From: Nitrospira sp. ST-bin4
Lineage (GTDB): Bacteria > Nitrospirota > Nitrospiria > Nitrospirales > Nitrospiraceae
Assembly (NCBI GenBank): GCA_002083565.1
Contig: MSXM01000018.1
Location: 220 to 11,776, forward strand
Reading direction: 5' to 3'
Length of the DNA stretch: 11,557 bases
The translations under genes were made by a program, and so were the position numbers. The notes below the pieces were generated by a model. The model searched no databases and had not been told where the DNA came from. It was given only the letters and a program-made list of their open reading frames with translations. The stretch's first letter is position 1; the number at the start of each line of letters is the position of its first letter. This document shows, in pieces, positions 1-4,595 of this stretch.

Positions 1-198
1 CATGGACTGAAGATTGGATTCACTCCGCCCGCATGCGGGGGTGGATACTGTTACAGAGGATCGGTCACAAGATGGTTGTTGAAGGTGGCAACCGTCCAGG
101 AGTTGTTGGGCCATTGCGATGTCAAAGCGAAGATGATCTATGCGCATACCCTTTATCGAGGGCCGGCCGGTGTTTACAGTGCGCCGGATGGGATGTGA
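1..198 (+). pseudogene. Tyrosine recombinase (integron-integrase-like), C-terminal remnant
   Basis: Reading frame 1 ends at the TGA at 196-198. From about nt 88 it encodes a tyrosine-recombinase C-terminus: ATVQELLGHCDVKAKMIY, then AHTLYRGPAGVYSAPDGM and stop. It keeps the catalytic His of the LGH box (nt 112-114) and the nucleophilic Tyr of MIY (nt 139-141). The closing G-V-x-S-x-x-D pattern resembles the GVRSPLD tail of integron integrases more than XerC/XerD. Upstream of nt 88 frame 1 no longer resembles the family. Frame 3 gives HKMVVEGGN at about nt 68-94, the kind of sequence expected just before ATVQELLGH, so a frameshift near nt 88-95 is likely. The usual HxLRH box is only vaguely recalled by HGLKI at nt 1-15. 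The gene starts outside the window. I read it as an inactive remnant and am fairly sure of the recombinase family, less sure of the IntI subtype. Confidence 0.72.
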
Positions 199-216
199 GC
201 GCAGGCAAGGACGGGC

Positions 217-223
217 GTTATGC
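217..223 (+). other. GTTATGC core-like site after the integrase remnant (possible attI)
   Basis: GTTATGC lies 18 nt after the integrase stop. It resembles the GTTRRRY core at which integron integrases recombine, with one deviation (T at the second R). No RYYYAAC partner lies in the preceding 60 nt, so if real it would be an attI-type single core, not an attC. This reading depends on the array interpretation. A 7-mer like this can occur by chance. Confidence 0.3.
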
Positions 224-441
224 CGATCCGGATAAACATTCGTGATAATTGGTCTGACAGCCGCAACTCATTGAAACAGCGCATGGGTATGGCGTATTGT
301 TCGCAAACAATAGTAGCGCGTCATACGGACAGAAAATGGCGGGTCTGGCTCTTATGCGGATCGGCCTAAATAGCCTTAGGCGGACGGGCGGATCGAAGGC
401 TTTGGGAGCCCCGTACCAACTGAGAATAAGATGGTGCCGCG
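224..441. other. Intergenic leader with two short perfect hairpins
   Basis: No gene is supported here. Two clean inverted repeats are visible. TATTGTT (295-301) pairs with AACAATA (306-312) around a 4-nt CGCA loop. GCCTAA (364-369) pairs with TTAGGC (376-381) around a 6-nt loop. Either could be an operator for the downstream toxin-antitoxin-like pair, since such modules are usually autoregulated, but nothing in the sequence proves this. I see no convincing -35/-10 pair. Confidence 0.4.
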
Positions 442-732
442 ATGTTTGAGCGTACGCTCGGCCGCTTCCGTTCCCTCATCCGTTCTGGTGAGTATCTCCT
501 TTCGATTCATGCACTGGAGGAGATGGCCGAAGACGATGTCTTGACCGAAAACGTAGAGAATGTGATCCTTACGGGCGGCATCGTTGAGCGTCAAATCGAT
601 CGCGCGACACGAGAGCGGAAATACGTCTTTCTCGGCAGAGATCTCGCCGGCGGTCCTATAGGAGTAGTGGCCAAGATCGGTGCGGTAGGCAAGGTGGTGG
701 TCCTAACAGTCTATCGAGAGGAAACGTCATGA
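442..732 (+). CDS. DUF4258-domain protein, probable toxin of a YgiT-type TA pair
   Basis: This 96-residue protein has a DUF4258 layout: an N-terminal helix, then I-H-A-L-E-E-M at residues 23-29, acidic DDVLTENVENVILTG, IVERQ, and a C-terminal VVAKIGAVGKVVVLTVYRE strand pair. DUF4258 proteins resemble the RelE/MqsR-type RNase fold and are often encoded just before a small YgiT-type zinc-finger protein, as here. The next gene starts within this stop codon (ATGA, 729-732), so the two are probably translationally coupled. Acting as a ribonuclease toxin is inferred from family and context and no catalytic residues are proven. The ATG at 442 is preceded only by a weak AAGATGG. The pair ends in an attC-like site, so it may have arrived as an integron cassette. 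Confidence 0.78.
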   Translation: MFERTLGRFRSLIRSGEYLLSIHALEEMAEDDVLTENVENVILTGGIVERQIDRATRERKYVFLGRDLAGGPIGVVAKIGAVGKVVVLTVYREETS

Positions 733-968
733 ATTGCCAAATCTGCGGCAAGAAGTCCGCTTCAATCAAGAAAGTAACCAAGAGCTTCGGTCGTGGTCCC
801 CGCCTCGTCGTGATCGAAGACATTCCGGTGCTTTCTTGCAGCAGCTGTCACGAGTCATACGTGACCGCTGACACGGCGCGCGAGATTGATCGCATTCGCA
901 AGAATCGCACTGCCATCGGTAAGGCGAAGCGGGTTCTTGTGGCCTCGTTCAAAGAGAGTGCGGCCTAA
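729..968 (+). CDS. YgiT-type (MqsA N-domain-like) zinc-finger protein, probable antitoxin
   Basis: This 79-residue protein has two CxxC pairs, C3-x2-C6 and C37-x2-C40, separated by basic and hydrophobic strands, followed by a helix with YVTADTAREIDRIRKNR. This is the YgiT/MqsA N-terminal zinc-finger layout. Full MqsA is about 130 residues and carries a C-terminal HTH that binds its own promoter. That domain is absent here, as in many DUF4258-associated partners, so the protein may neutralise its partner without being a strong repressor alone. The start overlaps the upstream stop as ATGA. The TAA stop (966-968) lies inside the R'' core of an attC-like element, GCCTAAC at 963-969, which is a common arrangement in integron cassettes. 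Confidence 0.8.
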   Translation: MNCQICGKKSASIKKVTKSFGRGPRLVVIEDIPVLSCSSCHESYVTADTAREIDRIRKNRTAIGKAKRVLVASFKESAA

Positions 969-1020
969 CACTGCGTGGAAAGGACGCAGACGACCGCGCC
1001 GCTCACGCAGGCCGTTATGT
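963..1020 (+). other. attC-like integron recombination site 1
   Basis: R'' GCCTAAC (963-969) is a perfect RYYYAAC match. R' GTTATGT (1014-1020) matches GTTRRRY except one base. The two pair at 6 of 7 positions. Inside them CTGCGTG (971-977) is the exact complement of CACGCAG (1004-1010). A further inner stem joins GGACGC (982-987) to GCGCC (996-1000) with A984 left unpaired. Nested L and R boxes with an extrahelical base and low strand symmetry are hallmarks of attC. At 58 bp it is at the short end of the family. The upstream stop codon lies inside R''. Confidence 0.68.
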
Positions 1021-1045
1021 TTCATGAAAGTCTGAGGTACACACC

Positions 1046-1252
1046 ATGGGCAGGAAAGATCGGTTAGCCGAGGCAATGAAACTGAAACCAGAGGAACGGT
1101 TCACCTTGGTTGAGGGGCTAATAAAGAGCCTGGATGAACCGGACAAGAAGCTCGATGAAATATGGGCGAAGGAAGCGGAAACAAGACTCAAGGCCTATCG
1201 GGATGTAAAGCTCAAAGGCGTGTCGATGGAGGAAATGTTTAAGGAAGGTTGA
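1046..1252 (+). CDS. Addiction-module antitoxin, TIGR02574 family (orphan)
   Basis: This 68-residue acidic and basic helical protein contains LKPEERFTLVEGLIKSLDEP, then LDEIWAKEAETRLKAYRD and a final VSMEEMF. This matches the putative addiction-module component family (TIGR02574), whose members normally sit 5' of a RelE/ParE toxin gene. The ATG is preceded by TGAGGT at good spacing. No toxin follows: the 165 nt to the next start contain no RelE-like ORF and end in an attC-like element. It is therefore an orphan antitoxin between two attC-like sites, fitting a single-gene cassette. It could counter a toxin encoded elsewhere or simply be a relic. The family call is fairly firm and the function is inferred. 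Confidence 0.78.
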   Translation: MGRKDRLAEAMKLKPEERFTLVEGLIKSLDEPDKKLDEIWAKEAETRLKAYRDVKLKGVSMEEMFKEG

Positions 1253-1338
1253 TGTAGTCTGTTGAAAAAGACCATGTTCTTGTCATCGCGGTAGCCCACC
1301 AACACCGGAAGCCGGACTACCAGGTCGGTAGAGATGAA

Positions 1339-1398
1339 ACATAACAAGCCAATCCAGTCGACGCTAAAATGCGTGGCGGCTCATGGGCGGTGTTGAGG
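1339..1398 (+). other. attC-like integron recombination site 2
   Basis: ACATAAC (1339-1345) matches RYYYAAC at 6 of 7 positions. GTTGAGG (1392-1398) matches GTTRRRY at 6 of 7. Between them GCCAAT (1348-1353) pairs with ATGGGC (1383-1388) with one mismatch, and ACGC (1361-1364) pairs with GCGT (1371-1374) around a 6-nt TAAAAT loop. Size (60 bp) and orientation agree with site 1. It is more degenerate than site 1. The region from the antitoxin stop (1252) to here shows nothing else. Confidence 0.52.
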
Positions 1399-1417
1399 CT
1401 TCAGGGAGGAACGGTCC

Positions 1418-1813
1418 GTGCTTCACCCGAATCAGTTTCAAGTCAACGAGGCTTGGATTGCATTCAAGTTGAACGATCGTCCGATCCGCACCGAACAAGA
1501 CGGTGACTTTGACTTCATCGCACTCATGGATGCCGCGAGCTGCTTCATTCTGAGTTCAGTGTCTGTCCCCGCACATGTTGATGAACCTACGGAGCTGGAG
1601 TCACGACGGTTGTTGCAACAAGGCCAAGAACGTAAGAAGCAGTTGCCGAAGACCCTTCTTGTTCCCTCTGGACAACCCGCACAGTTTTTGGCGGCTGCGG
1701 CCAGACGGAAGGGCATCGAAGTCGTTCACGTTGAAGAGAGTCAGCTTTTGCCGTTCATCGGCGAGGCCCGGGAGGGGTTCCGAGAGCGATTCCGAAGCGG
1801 GGAGGCACGGTGA
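1418..1813 (+). CDS. Conserved hypothetical protein, possible integron cassette gene
   Basis: This 131-residue soluble protein was not assigned to a named family. The GTG start is supported by AGGGAGGA (1403-1410), 7 nt upstream, which is the strongest ribosome binding site in the left half. Visible features are N-terminal QFQVNEAWIAFKLND, a central MDAASCFIL strand, PKTLLVPSG at about residues 77-85, and a charged C-terminal helix EAREGFRERF. The alternation suggests a compact alpha/beta fold with no signal peptide or membrane segment. It begins 19 nt after attC-like site 2 and ends 2 nt before a perfect RYYYAAC core (1815-1821), as expected for a single-gene cassette. No function is proposed. 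Confidence 0.72.
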   Translation: MLHPNQFQVNEAWIAFKLNDRPIRTEQDGDFDFIALMDAASCFILSSVSVPAHVDEPTELESRRLLQQGQERKKQLPKTLLVPSGQPAQFLAAAARRKGIEVVHVEESQLLPFIGEAREGFRERFRSGEAR

Positions 1814-1814
1814 A

Positions 1815-1830
1815 GCCTAACCAGTTGGGC
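1815..1830 (+). other. attC core remnant: abutting R'' and R'-like boxes
   Basis: GCCTAAC (1815-1821) is a perfect RYYYAAC match 2 nt after a stop codon. GTTGGGC (1824-1830) is a perfect GTTRRRY match, separated by only CA. A functional attC needs an interior of at least about 40 nt, so this is either a site whose interior was deleted or the left end of a site interrupted by the REP-like repeat that begins at 1828. The match is real, but the interpretation is uncertain. Confidence 0.4.
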
Positions 1831-1911
1831 GAAGAAATAGGGACATTCTGATTTTCTTGATGCGTGATTCAAGCGGCTGTTCGCAACAATTCAGAATGTT
1901 CCCATTTCCGT
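1828..1911. repeat. REP-like palindromic repeat, copy 1
   Basis: This 84-bp unit recurs at 2677-2760 with 78 of 84 identical bases (by eye). Its ends form an imperfect inverted repeat: GAAATAGGGACATTCTGA (1834-1851) against TCAGAATGTTCCCATTTC (1891-1908). Extragenic palindromes of this form are typical REP elements mobilised by REP-associated IS200-like tyrosine transposases. No such transposase is in the window. The unit overlaps the start of the following gene. Confidence 0.75.
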
Positions 1912-2651
1912 ACTTATTCTGGCCTGTAGTACTCATGGCCTTCTTCGGTTGCTCCACAGAAACCTCGACTCAACGTATGCGTCCAATGCTAGTCACTCAA
2001 TCATATGAAACTAAAATTGGCACGAAAGCCTTTCAAGAGTTACTTGCTGATTCGAAGGCGATAGTCGTCACAGCAACACTCGATCACGAGCGAGTGTCAC
2101 AAGTCTTCACTCATCTGACGAACGTGGCAAAACGATCAGCGTATGCGGATCTGGCGAAGTCACTCCCCTGGGAGATTGTCTTGCTTCGGGATGATTTCAA
2201 TACAAACAGCTTTTCCCTGCCAGGCGGCAAGGTGGGAGTGTATACGGGATTGCTGTTGTTTGCCGAAACTGACGATGAATTGGCAGGGGTGCTCGGCCAC
2301 AACATTGCCTCCATACTGGCTCGTCACGGAGGTGAGCGATTTAGTCGTTCTTTTGGCGACACTATTGTGGAAGGGATAGGGATCGCTTCCACTGCTTTCA
2401 TTGGATCGCCCGATCCTCCCCCCATTCCCCCAAAACTCGACCCGAAATTGGCGACACTCCAGCAAGAAGAAGCCGACCGAATCGGTCTTCTGCTCGCAGC
2501 CGACGCTGGGTATGCTCCAGATAAGGCAATAAACATGTGGGTGAAGGTCTGGGGACCAGGCACTCGATTGGATGCGCTCAGGAAACACTTACCGGAAGCA
2601 AGAGAGCGCTTTCGCCACACCGATATCATGCCGCCAACAACTGATAGGTAA
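1860..2651 (+). CDS. M48-like metalloprotease homologue with degraded active site, probable lipoprotein
   Basis: The body follows M48-family (BepA/LoiP-like) periplasmic proteases: FSLPGGKVGVYTGLL, DDELAGVLGHNIASILARHG, and later EEADRIGLLLAADAGYAP. In active members the core is GHExxH. Here it reads H147-N148-I-A-S151, so the catalytic Glu and second zinc-binding His are both replaced. H147 and the distal ligand E204 remain, so hydrolysis is not expected. The N-terminus has a hydrophobic stretch before C31 (AFFGC), a weak lipobox suggesting an outer-membrane lipoprotein. The start is ambiguous: ATG 1860 (or TTG 1857) and ATG 1896 all lie inside the repeat at 1828-1911 and none has a good ribosome binding site. 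ATG 1860 gives a positively charged n-region. The native N-terminus may have been replaced by repeat sequence. It is either a pseudoenzyme or a decaying gene. Confidence 0.72.
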   Translation: MRDSSGCSQQFRMFPFPYLFWPVVLMAFFGCSTETSTQRMRPMLVTQSYETKIGTKAFQELLADSKAIVVTATLDHERVSQVFTHLTNVAKRSAYADLAKSLPWEIVLLRDDFNTNSFSLPGGKVGVYTGLLLFAETDDELAGVLGHNIASILARHGGERFSRSFGDTIVEGIGIASTAFIGSPDPPPIPPKLDPKLATLQQEEADRIGLLLAADAGYAPDKAINMWVKVWGPGTRLDALRKHLPEARERFRHTDIMPPTTDR

Positions 2652-2676
2652 AACAGCTGCCTTATGGTTTTCGAGA

Positions 2677-2760
2677 GGCGAAGAAATAGGGATATTCTGA
2701 TTTTCTTGATGCGTGATTCAAGTGTCTGCTCGCAACAATTCAGAATGTCCCCATTCCCGT
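2677..2760. repeat. REP-like palindromic repeat, copy 2
   Basis: This is the second copy of the 84-bp unit, in the same orientation as copy 1 and with 6 differences. Inverted ends are at 2683-2700 and 2740-2757. It starts 25 nt after the M48-like gene, so that gene is exactly bracketed by direct copies of a palindrome. The same ATG-containing frame is present here but hits TGA at 2793-2795, so it is not coding. Confidence 0.75.
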
Positions 2761-2821
2761 GCTCGGATCTTCTCCAACTGCTACGTGGCCGGTGATCTCG
2801 AACGATGGGCGTCATGAAGTA

Positions 2822-3292
2822 ATGAATCCAGCAGCCCTTCTAGTAATGGCCAATGACGCGTTTGGGAAGGATGCTGCGGCTTCGCCGAGGATTACGCTGC
2901 GAGCGGGCGAAGCACTTGAAGGCTACAAAGATCCACCCCCATTTGACCCGGCTCTCGACGAGGTGACAGACATCTACTTGGAGCGCTATTCAGGCGGGCT
3001 CACATTTCTGGATGCCGCATCCTGGCGCCACTACTTGCCGCGCTTGATCGAGTATGCTGTTCGCCGCTTCGGGCAGTTCACAGATGTCTGTGACGCACTC
3101 CTGAACAGCTTGCGCCCGCCCGATCGAGAGCCGCCTCGTTTGGCATCGCTGACGCCAGACCAGGAGAGGGCAGTGACGGCATTTCTCGAGTCGCTGGCTT
3201 TCACTGAGTCCTCGGCACACCAAGCGTTCGCATGTCAGGTCCTCGAAGAATGGTGGATACCGGGAGCACTGTATCGGAAGCGTATCGAATGA
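2822..3292 (+). CDS. DUF6714-like hypothetical protein
   Basis: This 156-residue protein has a central TFLDAASWRHYLPRLIEYAV segment (residues 61-80), then helical and acidic stretches, LTPDQERAVTAFLESLAF (110-127) and a C-terminal EEWWIPG. The F-L-D-x-x-x-W/F-R-x-Y-L-P pattern and size match what I recall of DUF6714, a family of unknown function with no known activity. The frame extends upstream to a GTG at 2759 inside the repeat, but ATG 2822 fits the usual family start better. ATG 2846 is another option. No strong ribosome binding site marks any of them. The TGA is followed 2 nt later by GTCCAAC, a perfect attC R'' core match. No signal peptide is visible. Confidence 0.68.
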   Translation: MNPAALLVMANDAFGKDAAASPRITLRAGEALEGYKDPPPFDPALDEVTDIYLERYSGGLTFLDAASWRHYLPRLIEYAVRRFGQFTDVCDALLNSLRPPDREPPRLASLTPDQERAVTAFLESLAFTESSAHQAFACQVLEEWWIPGALYRKRIE

Positions 3293-3293
3293 T

Positions 3294-3393
3294 GTCCAAC
3301 CATTCGGTCTGGCCGGCCACTATCCGACCGCCTGCGACCGGGTGCCTTCCACATTAGCCATTCCCCTACATTCGCTTCGCCCGCCGGATGGAC
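3294..3393 (+). other. Possible degenerate attC-like site 4
   Basis: GTCCAAC (3294-3300) matches RYYYAAC perfectly, 2 nt past the stop. The best partner is GATGGAC (3387-3393), which needs T at position 2 to be GTTGGAC, the exact complement. I could not trace convincing inner L boxes. The rest of the gap to 3506 shows no gene. This is a weak call supported mainly by repetition of the stop-codon/R'' arrangement. Confidence 0.22.
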
Positions 3394-3506
3394 TAGAGGA
3401 AGTCGTGCACCTCTGGTGCCGCTCGGGCGTCTGATGTCAGCACAGTAGCCTTGACTTTAATCCGGCATCGCCGCCACTATGCCAGCGCATTCACGGAGTT
3501 ACCGCC

Positions 3507-3878
3507 ATGTGGAAGAAGAATTTCCTGTTTCGGGCTTCGGACGACACGCCGATGCCGCAGTCCGAGAACGAGCTGTTTCATGATACCGAGCCGGCGATGG
3601 ACAGCGCCGGGCTCACGCTTGATAGGTTTCTTTCCGTTTGGATCCAGGGCGAGGGCGAGGACGACAAGCCCGAGGTGTTCACCAATGTCTATGTCCGCAC
3701 CGCCACCCTGGATGTGGCCAAGCAGGTGGGGTTCCTTCAGCCCCTCCAAGGACGGTCTCATCAGATCAAGCAGATGTTGACGCCGGGCCAGAAACAATTT
3801 CTCGGACACTGGTTTAAAACTCATGCGCCGCAGGCTTGGGAGGCATCGGAGGACAACTTTCGCGAATTGTTTGAATAG
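3507..3878 (+). CDS. Hypothetical protein
   Basis: This 123-residue protein is not recognised. ATG 3507 has CGGAG (3494-3498) 8 nt upstream. The N-terminal half is polar and acidic (SENELFHDTEPAMDSAG). The middle, LSVWIQGEGEDDKPEVFTNVYV, looks like beta strands, and the C-terminus is helical (LTPGQKQFLGHWFKTHAPQAW). There is no signal peptide or membrane segment, so it is probably cytoplasmic. It ends 2 nt before the phospholipase D-like gene, indicating co-transcription. The partner is probably exported, so a shared complex is not implied. An overlapping frame-1 reading (3451-3780) is Arg/Ser/Pro-rich and looks like a shadow. Confidence 0.62.
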   Translation: MWKKNFLFRASDDTPMPQSENELFHDTEPAMDSAGLTLDRFLSVWIQGEGEDDKPEVFTNVYVRTATLDVAKQVGFLQPLQGRSHQIKQMLTPGQKQFLGHWFKTHAPQAWEASEDNFRELFE

Positions 3879-3880
3879 AG

Positions 3881-4444
3881 ATGATGGGACTTCGCTGGTT
3901 CAACGCGCGACCGGGATCTTCTAGAAGCATACTGGTCTGGTTGCTTGTCGGCGTGCTGAGTGTCACGAGTCAGGAAGCCTCGGCGACGTCGGTAGAGGTC
4001 TGGTACGCGCCTGAGGATGAGCCCCTTCGGAAGGTCGCTCAGATTTATGAGCAGGCCACACGGTACATCTTCGTGGCTGTGTATGGGATCACGTCCCCCA
4101 TTGTGGTCAAAGCGTTGCTGGATGCCGGAAAGCGTGGCGTGGATGTCCGTGTCATCACCGACCGCGAGCGGTTCAACGATCCCAATCAACTGAGGGCGGT
4201 GTCGGCTCTTCGGGAAGCCGGGATTCCTATCATGATCAATCGGCATGATGGTCTCATGCATCTGAAGCAAGTGGTGGCCGATGACGAGATCACGGCCAGT
4301 GGGTCGATGAATCATACGACCAGCGGCAATCGCTATAACGATGAACGGCTGGATGTCATCAGAGACCATCCGATCGCGGTTCAATCCCGTGAAAAGTTCC
4401 TGTCGATGTGGAAGGATCGTGAACGGTTCGAAGAATGGAAATGA
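3881..4444 (+). CDS. Secreted phospholipase D-like / Nuc-type protein with one HKD motif
   Basis: This 187-residue protein opens with an Arg-containing n-region and the hydrophobic core ILVWLLVGVLSV (about residues 17-28), followed by a plausible signal-peptidase site near ASA (about 33-35). The mature part is one PLD-superfamily domain: VEVWYAPEDEPL, then RYIFVAVYGITSPIV, and the HKD box H127-L-K129-x4-D134 with the following G141-S142-x-N144. A single HKD in a protein this size matches the Nuc nuclease subgroup, where two subunits form one active site. Activity on DNA or another phosphodiester in the periplasm is a family-based inference. The start could be ATG 3881 or 3884, and neither has a strong ribosome binding site, consistent with coupling to the gene ending at 3878. 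Confidence 0.85.
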   Translation: MMGLRWFNARPGSSRSILVWLLVGVLSVTSQEASATSVEVWYAPEDEPLRKVAQIYEQATRYIFVAVYGITSPIVVKALLDAGKRGVDVRVITDRERFNDPNQLRAVSALREAGIPIMINRHDGLMHLKQVVADDEITASGSMNHTTSGNRYNDERLDVIRDHPIAVQSREKFLSMWKDRERFEEWK

Positions 4445-4449
4445 ATGAT

Positions 4450-4595
4450 GAGTGGCAAGTCGCAAGTGGCAAGGGGCAAGTGGCGGTGAAGGATAAGGAG
4501 TGAGGGGGAAGGGGCAAGTTGCAAAGGGCAAGGGGTCGGACGTGAATGGTGAGTGGCAAGGGGTAAGTGGCAAGTAGCAAGGGGTCGGATGTGAA
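4450..4595. repeat. GGCAAG-rich simple repeat reaching into the next gene's start
   Basis: The gap between two genes consists largely of imperfect heptamers of the GGCAAGT/GGCAAGG type. A longer unit, GCAAGGGGTCGGAYGTGAA, occurs at 4528-4546 and again at 4577-4595 with one difference. The second copy supplies both the AAGGGG ribosome-binding sequence and the GTG start of the monooxygenase. Irregular spacing rules out a CRISPR array. Confidence 0.75.

Noticed and set aside
3451..3780. Overlapping + strand ORF of 109 codons
   Set aside because: Its composition (Arg, Ser, Pro) is that of an out-of-frame reading. The frame at 3507-3878 has a ribosome binding site and a more natural composition.
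3821..4573. Long minus-strand ORF (250 codons)
   Set aside because: It lies opposite the phospholipase D-like gene, and its Pro/Leu/Cys-rich start comes from the CTTGCC complement of the simple repeat. No domain and no ribosome binding site support it.
4450..4595. Possible CRISPR array
   Set aside because: Repeat units are 6-19 nt, imperfect and unevenly spaced, with no spacer-like unique segments. This is simple-sequence repeat DNA.
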